A stretch of 64,000 bases of DNA, taken from NCBI RefSeq assembly GCF_018499875.1, contig NZ_JAHBAY010000013.1:1-64000 (forward strand), given 5' to 3'. The DNA comes from Kineosporia corallincola. GTDB lineage: Bacteria; Actinomycetota; Actinomycetes; Actinomycetales; Kineosporiaceae. A program made the translations under genes and the position numbers. Positions 35,749-44,167 of the stretch are shown piece by piece; positions within the stretch are counted from its first letter, which is position 1, and each line of letters opens with the position of its first letter. Below the pieces are notes generated by a model. The model ran no database searches, had not been told where the DNA came from, and saw only the letters and a program-made list of their open reading frames with translations.

Positions 35749-35759
35749 GGTGCTGGACC

Positions 35760-36323
35760 TCAGGGGGATTCGTCAGGAATGGTGGCCAGGCGCTCGTAGT
35801 AGGAGCGGATGTCGGAGAGCCGGATCTCCGTGCTGCTACTGGCTTCTGGGGCCAGTCCCTCCCGGGCCGCGAGCCATGGGCCCTCGCGGTGGCTGAGCTC
35901 ACTGAGCTGGGCCCCCGTCCAGTCGCGATACCTGCCCAGGGTGTTGTGGAGGGCGGTGCGGCCCGTCGGGTGTTGCTCGACGAGTGCCGCGTTGCCCAGG
36001 GCCTCACTCTGATAACGACGCTGCTTCCACAGCTCTCGCACCACGGGCCCTGCGGCCCAGGCCTCGATGCGCTCGGGGAAGAGTGGCTCGCCGGTGAGAA
36101 CCAGGTGCTCTGCCTGCGTGTAGTAACAGAGCTTCTGGAGCTTGAGTTCGCCGGCCTGAGGACACTCGTGCAGAATGGCTGCCGCCAGGTCGAGGACGCT
36201 CACCGGATGAGCTGTGACGACGTTCTCCGGTGCCCGCAGGACCGAGACGATGGTCTCGGGCGGCTCGTCCTCTTCGTAGAAGTCGCTGACACCGTCCCAA
36301 GTGGTCATGTGTTCAGTGTGCAT
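35760..36323 (-). CDS. Panacea (DUF4065/SocA-like) antitoxin
   Basis: A 187-residue protein. After an acidic N-terminus it carries the Panacea/DUF4065 signature GELKLQKLCYYTQAEHLVL, TGEPLFPERIEAWAAGPVV and RELW near residues 58-98, then a C-terminal helix-rich segment. The domain is known as a versatile antitoxin (PanA) that neutralises unrelated toxins, and from SocA. Its ATG at 36323 overlaps the stop of the small upstream gene as TGATG with GGAGGG ahead, so the two are co-translated. An alternative ATG at 36308 has no SD. Antitoxin role is inferred from family and pairing. Confidence 0.8.
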   Translation of the reverse strand: MHTEHMTTWDGVSDFYEEDEPPETIVSVLRAPENVVTAHPVSVLDLAAAILHECPQAGELKLQKLCYYTQAEHLVLTGEPLFPERIEAWAAGPVVRELWKQRRYQSEALGNAALVEQHPTGRTALHNTLGRYRDWTGAQLSELSHREGPWLAAREGLAPEASSSTEIRLSDIRSYYERLATIPDESP

Positions 36324-36601
36324 CAGCCCTCCACTTCATAGACGCTGCCGAGCGCGAAGGTCTCGCGATCTTTCGGGCTCGGGTAAAGGACGGCCAGGCA
36401 GCGCCGGCCCCGGATCTCGACCTTGAGGTAGTAGCGCGGTCCGCGTGGCGGGTCTTGCTCATGGCGACCTCGGAGCCGGGGTTTGCACTGGATGGCGTGC
36501 CGGACCTCGTCCGGAGTGATGCCGTGCTTGCTGATGATTTTTTGGGCCACCTGATCGCTGATAAGCAGGACCGCCACCCAGATCGGGACCATATGGGGCA
36601 C
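36323..36601 (-). CDS. Putative toxin paired with Panacea antitoxin
   Basis: About 92 residues starting at GTG 36601, or 89 from ATG 36592; neither has a clear SD. A short N-terminal strand leads to SDQVAQKIISKHGITPDEVRHAIQ, a helix-turn resembling the 'KHGI..DEV' segment of BrnT/DUF4258-like small toxins. A basic loop (RLRGRHEQDPPRGPRYY) and strands LKVEIRGRRCLAVLYPS and FALGSVYEVE follow. The size, basic core and TGATG overlap with a Panacea gene are typical of a toxin gene placed first. The target (RNA, ribosome or other) is not predictable from sequence. Confidence 0.55.
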   Translation of the reverse strand: MPHMVPIWVAVLLISDQVAQKIISKHGITPDEVRHAIQCKPRLRGRHEQDPPRGPRYYLKVEIRGRRCLAVLYPSPKDRETFALGSVYEVEG

Positions 36602-36765
36602 GGATTCAGTGTGGCGGAGTCATGCCGAGTCGATCGTGCTTTTGCCAATTCCCCCCCAGGTCCGCTCTTCTGTGGGGGCAGGCGAGCCGATTCCCCCATC
36701 CGCTCCATGGAGAAAGTATGTCGGTGGGGTCCGACAGTCTTGAAGTCGCGCGGGTCCGAACGACG

Positions 36766-36799
36766 CCGGCCCGCCGACGCGAAAGCGTGGACGGGCCGG
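36766..36799 (-). terminator. Hairpin downstream of ilvD
   Basis: CCGGCCCG (36766-36773) pairs with CGGGCCGG (36792-36799). An inner ACGC/GCGT stem is capped by a GAAA tetraloop. It lies 26 bp beyond the ilvD stop. No T-run follows, so termination is likely but factor-dependent help is possible. Confidence 0.55.
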
Positions 36800-36824
36800 T
36801 CGTTCAGACGATGAGCGCTGCGAC

Positions 36825-38672
36825 CTACTCCGGCACCCGCCGGTACGCGCCGTCCGAGGCCGCGGTGGCCATCGAGGCGTACGCCCGCAGCGCCGCCGAC
36901 ACCGGGCGCTGCCGGTCGAGCGGGCTGTAGGGCTTGTCGCGCTTCTCCTGGGCGGCCCGGCGCTGGTCGAGCACCAGCTCGTCGACGTCCAGGGAGATCT
37001 TGCGGTTCGGGATGTCGATCGAGATCGGGTCGCCGTCTTCGACCAGGGCGATCAGGCCACCGCCCGCCGCCTCCGGCGAGATGTGGCCGATGGAGAGGCC
37101 ACTCGTGCCGCCGGAGAACCGGCCGTCCGTGATCAGGGCGCATTTCTGGCCCAGGCCGCGGCCTTTCAGGAACGAGGTGGGGTACAGCATCTCCTGCATG
37201 CCCGGGCCGCCCTTGGGGCCCTCGTAGCGGATCACCACGATCATGCCCTCGGTGACCTTCTTGCCCAGGATGCCCTCGACCGCGGCCTCCTGGCTCTCGA
37301 ACACGATGGCCCGGCCGGAGAACGTCCAGACCGCCTCGGGCACACCGGCCGTCTTCACCACGCAGCCGTCGGGGGCGAGGTTGCCGGAGAGGATGGCCAG
37401 GCCGCCGTCGACGGTGTAGGCGTGCTCGACGTCGCGGATGCAGCCGTCGGCCGCGTCGGTGTCGAGCGAGGCCCACTCGTTCTCGGTGGAGAACGGCTCG
37501 GTGGTGCGCACACCGCCGGGCGCGGCCCGGAACAGCTCCAGCGCCCGCTGTGACGCGGAGCCGCTGCGGATGTCCCACTCCGCCAGCCAGGTGGCCATGT
37601 CGGCCGAATGCACCGGCTTCACATCGGTGTTCAGCAGTCCGCCACGGTTCAGCTCACCGAGGATGGCGGGGATGCCGCCGGCCCGGTGCACATCTTCCAT
37701 GTGGTACTTCGGCGAGTTCGGGGCGACCTTGGCCAGGCACGGCACCCTGCGCGAGATGGCGTCGATGTCGTCGACGGTGAAGTCCATCTCCGCCTCCCGG
37801 GCGGCGGCCAGCAGGTGCAGCACCGTGTTGGTGGAACCGCCCATGGCCACGTCGAGGGCCATGGCGTTCTCGAAGGCCGAGCGGCTCGCCACGTTGCGGG
37901 GGAGAACGGACTCGTCGTCCTTGCCGTAGTAGCGGTTGGCCAGGTCGACGACCGTGGTGCCGGCGTCCTTGAACAGCTGGCGCCGGGCCTCGTGGGTGGC
38001 CAGCGTGGAGCCGTTGCCGGGCAGCGACAGGCCCATCGCCTCGGTCAGGCAGTTCATCGAGTTGGCGGTGAACATGCCGGAACACGAGCCGCAGGTGGGG
38101 CAGGCCGAGCGCTCGATCACGTCGAGCTGGTCGTCGCTGATGCGCGGGTCGGCGGCCGCGACCATGGCGTCGACCAGGTCCAGCTTGGAGTGCACGATGC
38201 CCTCGATGGCCGTGGTCTTGCCGGCCTCCATCGGGCCGCCGGACACGAACACCGTGGGGATGTTCAGCCGCAGCGCGGCCAGCAGCATGCCGGGGGTGAT
38301 CTTGTCGCAGTTCGAGATGCAGACCAGGGCGTCGGCGCAGTGCGCGTTCACCATGTACTCCACCGCGTCGGCGATCAGCTCCCGGCTGGGCAGGGAGTAG
38401 AGCATGCCGCCGTGGCCCATCGCGATGCCGTCGTCGACGGCGATCGTGTTGAACTCCTTGGAGACCGCCCCGGCCTCCTGGATCGACTCGGCGACGATCT
38501 GGCCCACGTTGCGCAGGTGCACGTGGCCCGGCACGAACTCGGTGAACGAGTTGGCGATCGCCACGATCGGCTTGCCGAAGTCGTTGTCGGTCATGCCGGT
38601 CGCACGCCAGAGCGCCCGTGCTCCCGCCATGTTGCGACCAGAGGTCGAGGTGGCCGACCGAAGCTGTGTCAT
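36825..38672 (-). CDS. ilvD: Dihydroxy-acid dehydratase
   Basis: A 615-residue cytosolic enzyme, the normal length, catalysing the third step of valine/isoleucine synthesis (2,3-dihydroxy-acids to 2-keto acids). Cluster-binding cysteines are visible in [12 protein letters not shown] and [49 protein letters not shown] and the C-terminal [21 protein letters not shown] stretch are diagnostic. No other ilv genes are adjacent; it is monocistronic between a hairpin and a 356-bp non-coding interval. No leader peptide or attenuator was identified upstream. Confidence 0.97.
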   Translation of the reverse strand: MTQLRSATSTSGRNMAGARALWRATGMTDNDFGKPIVAIANSFTEFVPGHVHLRNVGQIVAESIQEAGAVSKEFNTIAVDDGIAMGHGGMLYSLPSRELIADAVEYMVNAHCADALVCISNCDKITPGMLLAALRLNIPTVFVSGGPMEAGKTTAIEGIVHSKLDLVDAMVAAADPRISDDQLDVIERSACPTCGSCSGMFTANSMNCLTEAMGLSLPGNGSTLATHEARRQLFKDAGTTVVDLANRYYGKDDESVLPRNVASRSAFENAMALDVAMGGSTNTVLHLLAAAREAEMDFTVDDIDAISRRVPCLAKVAPNSPKYHMEDVHRAGGIPAILGELNRGGLLNTDVKPVHSADMATWLAEWDIRSGSASQRALELFRAAPGGVRTTEPFSTENEWASLDTDAADGCIRDVEHAYTVDGGLAILSGNLAPDGCVVKTAGVPEAVWTFSGRAIVFESQEAAVEGILGKKVTEGMIVVIRYEGPKGGPGMQEMLYPTSFLKGRGLGQKCALITDGRFSGGTSGLSIGHISPEAAGGGLIALVEDGDPISIDIPNRKISLDVDELVLDQRRAAQEKRDKPYSPLDRQRPVSAALRAYASMATAASDGAYRRVPE

Positions 38673-39028
38673 CGTGAACAGTCTTCTTTCATGCGTCTAC
38701 GGTCGCGCGGTCCGGGGCAGACCGATGGGCGACCAGGTGTCGATGGACGCACGGTGAGGCCCGGGTCGGCCACGTGCGTCAGCGCCCGGTGCTGGAGGAC
38801 GGTCGCTTCTGGCGACACACCGATGGTAACTCGGGCGGCCGTGAGGTATTCCTCGATGTCGGAACGATCGGTCCGTCTTCCGCGCGCCTGAGTCACGTTT
38901 TGCTGGCAGTATGGCCCGAAACGTTGCGCTGCGTGATGAACTGGCCGGGGAGTGGACCACGGGCCTAGCCCTACCCGGAGTTGAACAGTAATCTTCACCG
39001 GCAAGATCGCAGAGTGAGCGGAGGCGCA
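38673..39028. other. Non-coding interval between ilvD and the PP2C gene
   Basis: These 356 bp separate divergent genes and must contain both promoters. Open frames across it show no coding character. No T-box, leucine/valine-rich leader peptide or other known riboregulator was recognised in the ilvD direction. The PP2C-proximal part has GCGGAGG four bases before the ATG at 39029. Confidence 0.45.
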
Positions 39029-39880
39029 ATGGCGCTGCGGATTCGTGCGTGCGTCAAGACGCACCCCGGGCTGCGCCGTACCAACAACGAGGATTCCGGC
39101 TTCATCGGTCGCCGGTTGTTCCTCGTCGCCGACGGCATGGGTGGTCACGACTTCGGCGAGGTGGCCAGCGCCATCGTCGCCCGCACGGTGGCCTATCTCG
39201 ACGACCACGGCACCAGTTTCGGGCCGGAGGGCGACATCGTCGGTGCGGTCGAGTTCGCCGACCAGCGCCTGGCCAGGGCCATCGGGAACAACCCCGAGCT
39301 GTCCGGCATGGGCACCACGCTCACGGCCATGCTGATCCACCGGGACACCATCGCGCTGACCAATGTCGGCGACTCCCGGGCCTACCTGCTGCGGGGCCGC
39401 GAGATGGTGCAGCTCACCCACGACGACACCTATGTGCAGATGCTGGCCGACAAGGGCTGGCTCGACCCCAAGCTGATCCCCCAGCACCCCCAGCGCAGCG
39501 TGCTGCTGCGGGTGCTCCGCGGCGGCGACGACGGCGGCACCGCCGAGGTCAACCTGTACCAGGCTGTCCCCGGCGACCGTTACCTGCTGTGCAGCGACGG
39601 CCTCAGCGACTACGTGGCCGGCGAGGCCATCCAGAAGGCGCTGGCCGGCACCAAGAACGCCGGCAAGGCGATCGACCGGCTGATCGCGCTGGCCCTCAAG
39701 GCGGGCGCCCCCGACAACGTCACCTGCATCATCGGCGACGTGATCGACGACGACTCCAGGCCGGGCGGCGGTGACGGTGAGTTCGTGGGTGCGGCCCAGG
39801 AACTCGGCGAGGGCGCGATCGAGGCGGCGGAGCAGAAGGTGGCCGAGGCCAAGGCCGCCGGCATGCTGAAGACCGCCTGA
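39029..39880 (+). CDS. PP2C-type protein serine/threonine phosphatase
   Basis: A 283-residue soluble phosphatase with no membrane helix. Motifs in order are RTNNEDSGFIG, LFLVADGMGGHDFGE (metal-binding DGMGG), MGTTLTAMLI, LTNVGDSRAYLLR, LTHDDTYVQM, LLCSDGLSDYV and GAPDNVTCII, all in PP2C order. An Ala/Glu-rich helical tail (EAAEQKVAEAKAAG) follows the domain. GGAGG precedes ATG 39029. It probably reverses serine/threonine kinase signalling or acts as an anti-anti-sigma phosphatase. No kinase gene is beside it. It converges with the next gene at one base distance. Confidence 0.93.
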   Translation: MALRIRACVKTHPGLRRTNNEDSGFIGRRLFLVADGMGGHDFGEVASAIVARTVAYLDDHGTSFGPEGDIVGAVEFADQRLARAIGNNPELSGMGTTLTAMLIHRDTIALTNVGDSRAYLLRGREMVQLTHDDTYVQMLADKGWLDPKLIPQHPQRSVLLRVLRGGDDGGTAEVNLYQAVPGDRYLLCSDGLSDYVAGEAIQKALAGTKNAGKAIDRLIALALKAGAPDNVTCIIGDVIDDDSRPGGGDGEFVGAAQELGEGAIEAAEQKVAEAKAAGMLKTA

Positions 39881-39881
39881 C

Positions 39882-41468
39882 CTAGGGCAACCGCCCGCTG
39901 ATGTCGTAGCCGTACTCCAGGATCTGGGTGCCGTCGCTGAGCGAGCGCACCCGCACGGCGTCCCCGAGGATGCGGTCCCGGTCGGCCGTGTCGCACCCGT
40001 GCGACCCGTAGTAGTCGGGCGACCAGATCAGGAACGTGGAGGACGCCTTGCGGGTGAGTCGCGCGGTGTCGCTGAGCCACGAGCGGGTCTGGAGCACTCC
40101 GTGGTCGCACTCCAGCTCGTACACCGTGCGCTCGCCCCCGGCCAGGTAGCTGCTCACGTTGCCGAACCAGTACGGGGCCAGGCCTTTCGCCGGCCCGGTC
40201 GCCCTCACCGCGTCGATCAGCTCGTCCTGCGTGGTCAGGGCGGTGGACGGGTGGGCGTTCGCCCGGATCGCGATGGTGGCGCCCGAGGCGCCCGTCACCA
40301 GGGCGGCACAACTGAGGACGACGAGGGCGGGCCGGGCCGGCCACCGTTCCGGCAGCCCGGGCAACAGCAGAACCGCGGTCACCGCCAGCTGGTACGGGGC
40401 CAGGATCAGGTAGCGGGTGGGGTGGTCGTCTTGCACCACGGTGCCGAGGAAGCACAGCGGCCAGGTGGCCACGATCGTGAACGGCACCAGCTCACGGGAG
40501 CGCCAGAAGCGCGCCGCACCGACGGCCGAACCGGCCACGAACAGCGCGAACACGCCGAGCATCAACAGGTTCGAGGTGATCACCAGCGGCGTCGTGCCGT
40601 GCCAGCGCTCCACGCCGAACTGGGTGGCGGTGTCGTGCAGCAGTTGGCCCCAGCCGTGGGTGGCGGCCGACAGGCTGGGTGAGAGCTGCTTGGTGTGGTC
40701 GATCTCCAGCCCCACCACCCCGACGGCCTGCTGGAGCAGCGGCAGCAGCAGGAACGAGCCGAGCAGGCACCCGGCCAGGTGCAGCAGCCGGGGGTCACGG
40801 GTGCGCAGCAGGTACCAGGCCGGTGCCAGCAGCATCAGCGGCAGGCCGACCAGCATCTCGAAGTACGGGTCGTCGAACCAGAACACGGCCAGGCCCAGGC
40901 TCACGGCCGCGGCGAGCAGCAGCGTCCTGACGGTGGACACCGGGGGACGACGACGGGCCAGGTACCGCGCGGCCAGTGCCAGCAACAGGAAGCACAGGCC
41001 GAGCTCGACGTTGCGGTAGTTGGGCAGGTTCCGGTTCGAGCCGATGCCGCCGCCCATCGCGGCCAGGAACACCAGCGGGGCGGCGAGCTGATACCAGCGG
41101 GCGCGCGGCGCGAGCAGCAGCACGCCGGCGCCCAGCAGCACGAACGTCAGGGCCGTCAGCACCAGCACGGCGATCAGCAGCTTGGTCACCGGGCTCAGCC
41201 CGATCGCCTCCAGCACCAGGTAGAGCGGGAACTTGAACAGCCAGGTGTCGGCGGGCAGATGGGTCGTGCCGTGACCGACGTCCAGCCAGGTGCGCACGAT
41301 CGACTGCTGTGCCGTGGAGTCGGAGGTGTACACCACCCGCGGGTGCCGGAGCACGGCCAGCAGGCAGGCGACCAGGGCCGGCACCACGATCGCGGCGGCG
41401 ATCCGGCCGCGGGCCGCCGGGGCGGTACCGGCCGGGTCGGCGTGCTCGGCGAGGCCGGTGTCTGCCAC
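39882..41468 (-). CDS. Polytopic membrane protein, GT-C-like
   Basis: A 528-residue protein with about eleven hydrophobic helices and a soluble C-terminal 110 residues. The first external loop holds YTSDSTAQQSIVRTWLD, an acidic motif position reminiscent of GT-C glycosyltransferases, but the canonical pattern is not complete. The tail (YELECDHGVLQTRSW, STFLIWSPDYYGSHGCD) could be extracytoplasmic. I do not recognise a specific family. It lies 71 bp downstream of the MarR gene on the same strand and its stop is one base from the PP2C stop. Confidence 0.6.
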   Translation of the reverse strand: MADTGLAEHADPAGTAPAARGRIAAAIVVPALVACLLAVLRHPRVVYTSDSTAQQSIVRTWLDVGHGTTHLPADTWLFKFPLYLVLEAIGLSPVTKLLIAVLVLTALTFVLLGAGVLLLAPRARWYQLAAPLVFLAAMGGGIGSNRNLPNYRNVELGLCFLLLALAARYLARRRPPVSTVRTLLLAAAVSLGLAVFWFDDPYFEMLVGLPLMLLAPAWYLLRTRDPRLLHLAGCLLGSFLLLPLLQQAVGVVGLEIDHTKQLSPSLSAATHGWGQLLHDTATQFGVERWHGTTPLVITSNLLMLGVFALFVAGSAVGAARFWRSRELVPFTIVATWPLCFLGTVVQDDHPTRYLILAPYQLAVTAVLLLPGLPERWPARPALVVLSCAALVTGASGATIAIRANAHPSTALTTQDELIDAVRATGPAKGLAPYWFGNVSSYLAGGERTVYELECDHGVLQTRSWLSDTARLTRKASSTFLIWSPDYYGSHGCDTADRDRILGDAVRVRSLSDGTQILEYGYDISGRLP

Positions 41469-41539
41469 GGGTACCGGCCTCTCGGGAGCTTGTGTCGGGT
41501 CTGCGTCGTGGTCAGGTCTGGGTCACGGCCCTGACCAGC

Positions 41540-42037
41540 CTAGGGGATCGGTCGGTTCAGCTCGGGGCACTCCCCGGCGGCGGGCACGCCCAGACCGCGT
41601 GAGATGCGTGACCCGATCTCGCGCAACTGCCGGGTCTGGGCCCGGGTGAGGGGATCGAGCACCAGCTGCCGCACCGCCTCCACGTGCCCGGGCGCGGTGG
41701 CGACGATCTTGGCGTAGCCGTCGTCGGTCAGCGTGGCCACGGTGTAGCGGCCGTCGTCCGGGTCGGTGGCCCGCCGTACCCAGCCCTGCTTCTCCAGCCG
41801 CTTCACCACGTGCGAGAGCCGCGACAGCGATCCGTTGGCCAGCGTCGCCAGCAGGCTCATCCGCAGGCTGCGGCCCTCGGTCTCGGAAAGGGCCGCCAGC
41901 ACCGTGTATTCGAAGTGGGTGAGCCCGGCGTCCCGCTGCAACTGGGCGTCCAGCGCGGCGGGAAGCGCGAAGACGATGCCGGCCATCGCTCTCCAGGCGT
42001 CCTGCTCCTCGTCGTCCAGCCAGCGCGGTTCGTTCAT
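41540..42037 (-). CDS. MarR-family transcriptional regulator
   Basis: A 165-residue winged-helix regulator. The recognition region reads LRMSLLATLANGSLSRLSHVVKRLEKQGWVRRATDPDDGRYTVATLTDDGY, a standard MarR DNA-binding domain with wing, flanked by dimerisation helices. It diverges from a DoxX-type gene. Two TTGA-N4-TCAA elements lie in the 96-bp gap, so autoregulation and control of the DoxX gene are probable. Ligand unknown. Confidence 0.92.
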   Translation of the reverse strand: MNEPRWLDDEEQDAWRAMAGIVFALPAALDAQLQRDAGLTHFEYTVLAALSETEGRSLRMSLLATLANGSLSRLSHVVKRLEKQGWVRRATDPDDGRYTVATLTDDGYAKIVATAPGHVEAVRQLVLDPLTRAQTRQLREIGSRISRGLGVPAAGECPELNRPIP

Positions 42038-42064
42038 GGGGCCAGCCTAGGACAGGCCCATCGC

Positions 42065-42108
42065 TTGACGCTTCAACTCTCGACGCTTAACTTCACTTGA
42101 AGCATCAA
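42065..42108. promoter_or_regulatory. Twin MarR operator candidates TTGA-N4-TCAA
   Basis: TTGACGCTTCAA (42065-42076) and TTGAAGCATCAA (42097-42108) share the inverted half-sites TTGA and TCAA with centres 32 bp apart, three helical turns. A degenerate copy (GACGCTTAAC) lies between them. They occupy the space between the MarR and DoxX starts. Confidence 0.65.
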
Positions 42109-42133
42109 GTCAATCGTGAGTGGGAGAAGCATC

Positions 42134-42508
42134 ATGGACGTCGTCCTGTGGGTTGTCGCGGCACTGCTGGCCGCGGCCTTCGCGGCGGCCGGCGCGATGA
42201 AGCTGGCCCAGCCCCGGGCCAAGCTGATCGAGTCCGGCATGGGCTGGGCCGGGGACTTCGGCGACGGTCAGGTGAAGCTGATCGGCCTGGTCGAGGTGCT
42301 CGGTGCGATCGGGCTGATCCTGCCCGCGGCCCTGGGGATCGTGCCGGTGCTCACCCCGCTGGCCGCGGCCGGGTTGTTCGTCACCATGGTGGTGGCGGTC
42401 GTGGTGCACCTGCGCCGCGGTGAGGGTGGCGGCGCCGTGCCCGCCCTGGTGCTCGGCCTGCTCTCGCTGTTCGTGGCGATCATGCGTTTCGGGCCGAACA
42501 GCTTCTGA
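42134..42508 (+). CDS. DoxX-family membrane protein
   Basis: A 124-residue protein with four helices, typical DoxX length. It opens with VVLWVVAALLAAAFAAAGAMKLAQPRAKL, then GLVEVLGAIGLILPAALG. The ATG at 42134 follows GGGAGAAG; a GTG at 42116 is possible. DoxX proteins are linked to thiol/redox stress and quinone-related oxidoreductases, but biochemical function is unclear. Expression is probably repressed by the divergent MarR regulator through the two TTGA-N4-TCAA elements. Confidence 0.85.
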   Translation: MDVVLWVVAALLAAAFAAAGAMKLAQPRAKLIESGMGWAGDFGDGQVKLIGLVEVLGAIGLILPAALGIVPVLTPLAAAGLFVTMVVAVVVHLRRGEGGGAVPALVLGLLSLFVAIMRFGPNSF

Positions 42509-42542
42509 CGATCGGCGGGCGACCGGGCCGGTTTAGGGTGGC

Positions 42543-43127
42543 GTGGTGGCAGATCGGGCGCGGTTCACGCGGGAACAGCTGGAGTCCTACCGCGACACCA
42601 CGGTGCCCGACCTGCTCGGCCCCCGGCTGCGTCTGCTGTTCGTCGGCATCAACCCGGGTCTGTGGACCGCCGCGGTGCAGGCGCACTTCGCCCGGCGTGG
42701 CAACCGGTTCTACCCGGCGCTGCACCGTTCCGGGCTGACCGACCGGCTGATCGACGCCTCGTCCGGCTACACCGACGACGACCGCCGGCACCTGCTCGAC
42801 CGGGGCATCGGCATCACCAACCTGGCCCACCGCGCCACGGCACGGGCCGACGAGCTGGATCCCGCCGAACTGGTGCGCGGCGCGGGGCAACTGGATCAGC
42901 TGGTGGCCCGGCGCGGTCCGCGGGTGGTCGCCTTCCTCGGGATCACCGCATACCGCACGGCTTTCCGGTTGCCCAGGGCGAGAACCGGCCCGCAGGAACA
43001 GAACCTGCACGACGCGCAGGTGTGGGTGCTGCCGAACCCCAGTGGCCTCAACGCCGGCACGCAGCTGCCCGAGCTGGCCGAGCAGTTCCGCCGCGCGGGA
43101 ATCGCCGCCGGGATATTCCAGAACTGA
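42543..43127 (+). CDS. mug: Mismatch-specific uracil-DNA glycosylase
   Basis: A 194-residue base-excision repair enzyme. The Mug/TDG motifs are present: FVGINPGL near residue 35 with the catalytic Asn, and LPNPSGLNA near residue 160 contacting the DNA. It removes uracil, thymine or etheno-cytosine opposite guanine. It starts with GTG 42543 (or GTG 42546) after TTAGGG. It is 34 bp downstream of the DoxX gene, possibly co-transcribed, and ends at a strong bidirectional terminator. Confidence 0.9.
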   Translation: MVADRARFTREQLESYRDTTVPDLLGPRLRLLFVGINPGLWTAAVQAHFARRGNRFYPALHRSGLTDRLIDASSGYTDDDRRHLLDRGIGITNLAHRATARADELDPAELVRGAGQLDQLVARRGPRVVAFLGITAYRTAFRLPRARTGPQEQNLHDAQVWVLPNPSGLNAGTQLPELAEQFRRAGIAAGIFQN

Positions 43128-43177
43128 AATTGAGGACGACGCTGAGCTTTTCAGGAGCTCAGCGTCGTCCTCAATTT
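43127..43177. terminator. Strong bidirectional terminator between mug and dps
   Basis: A 21-bp perfect inverted repeat (43128-43148 with 43156-43176, core GAGGACGACGCTGAGC) with a seven-base loop. An A-T extension and T-runs flank both sides, so it should stop transcription from both convergent genes. Confidence 0.93.
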
Positions 43178-43186
43178 TAAGGGTGA

Positions 43187-43672
43187 TCAGCGCTTGGCGG
43201 TGCGGTTCTCCGAACTGATCAGCCAGGCCTGCTTCTCCAGGTCGTGGATGATCGCGTGGAGCAGATCGGCCGAGGTCGGGTCCTCGTTGTCCACGTCGTC
43301 GTGTACGGCGCGGATGGTGCCGACGGTCTCGCGAATCAGCAGGGTGATCCGGTCGACGGCGTCGGAGGTGTCCACCTCACCGGTGCCGAAGTCGGTCAGG
43401 GAGGTCTGCGCGCACACGGTTTTCGGGCCGGCGTCGGGCGTGACGTCGAGGGCCCGCATGCGCTCGGCGATCGTGTCGCTGTGCTCGCGGGCGGCGTCGA
43501 CCAGCTCGTCGAGCTGGAGGTGCAGGTCGCGGAAGTTCTTGCCGACGATGTTCCAGTGTGCCTGCTTGCCGTACAGGTGCAGGGCCACCAGGTCGACCAG
43601 GACCCGCTGGAGGTTGTCGGCCAGGAAGTGCGAAGCGTGGAAACCGGTGGTTTTGTTCAGTGTTTCGGTCAT
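43187..43672 (-). CDS. dps: Dps-family ferritin-like DNA-protection protein
   Basis: A 161-residue Dps protein that assembles into dodecamers, oxidises Fe(II) with peroxide and can bind DNA. The ferroxidase region is [37 protein letters not shown], with the usual His, Asp and Glu ligands split between subunits. The C-terminal helix contains [14 protein letters not shown], and the basic C-tail (RTAKR) may aid DNA binding. It lies 19 bp downstream of a Fur-type gene on the same strand, so both are likely co-transcribed and induced by peroxide or iron change. Confidence 0.95.
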   Translation of the reverse strand: MTETLNKTTGFHASHFLADNLQRVLVDLVALHLYGKQAHWNIVGKNFRDLHLQLDELVDAAREHSDTIAERMRALDVTPDAGPKTVCAQTSLTDFGTGEVDTSDAVDRITLLIRETVGTIRAVHDDVDNEDPTSADLLHAIIHDLEKQAWLISSENRTAKR

Positions 43673-43691
43673 GATGTTCTACCCCTTCTTC

Positions 43692-44108
43692 TCAGCCCTG
43701 TGGGCGAGCCGCGCAGGTGTTGCAGATTCCCCACCAGACCACCTCGGCCTCGTCCACCCGGGCAAAGCCGTTGCTGGACGCCGGTGTCAGACAGGGGGCC
43801 TCGCCGGTGTGGCAGTCCACGTCGGCGACCACGCCGCACGACCGGCAGACCAGGTGGTGATGGTTGTCGCCGACCCGGGTCTCGTAACGGGTGGCCGACC
43901 CGGCCGGTTCGATGCGCCGCACCAGGCCGGAGTTCGCCAGATCATCGAGTGCGTTGTAGATGGTCTGGTTGGAGAGCTGCCCGTCCACCGCCTGGGACAG
44001 GTCGGTGACCGTGGAGTGCGGCCGGGTGATCAGCGCTTCCAGAACGGCCCGCCGGGGCGCCGTGCTGCGGAGGCCTGCTCCGCGCAGGAGCACTGTCGGA
44101 TCCGTCAT
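43692..44108 (-). CDS. Fur/PerR-family regulator
   Basis: A 138-residue metalloregulator. The winged helix is LRSTAPRRAVLEAL, STVTDLSQAV and SNQTIYNALDDLANSGLVRRI. Metal-site residues are DNHHHLVCRSCG, and a second CxxC (CNTCAA) at the C-terminus completes a structural zinc site. ATG 44108 is the likely start. The co-transcribed dps gene suggests a PerR/FurA-like peroxide sensor rather than an iron-uptake Fur. A 35-bp inverted repeat sits 13 bp upstream, consistent with autoregulation of the fur-dps unit. Confidence 0.9.
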   Translation of the reverse strand: MTDPTVLLRGAGLRSTAPRRAVLEALITRPHSTVTDLSQAVDGQLSNQTIYNALDDLANSGLVRRIEPAGSATRYETRVGDNHHHLVCRSCGVVADVDCHTGEAPCLTPASSNGFARVDEAEVVWWGICNTCAARPQG

Positions 44109-44120
44109 GGCCACCACTAT

Positions 44121-44155
44121 GCGCCCTTCTTTTGAGTCTGTCAAAAGAAGGGCGC
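44121..44155. promoter_or_regulatory. Fur/PerR operator candidate, 15-bp inverted repeat
   Basis: GCGCCCTTCTTTTGA (44121-44135) and TCAAAAGAAGGGCGC (44141-44155) are perfect inverted arms around GTCTG. The AT-rich core TTCTTTTGA/TCAAAAGAA is unusual in this GC-rich DNA. It lies directly upstream of the fur-dps start and 12 bp after the hydrolase stop, so it might also act as that gene's terminator, though no T-run follows. Confidence 0.7.
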
Positions 44156-44167
44156 ACCGTCGGCCGG

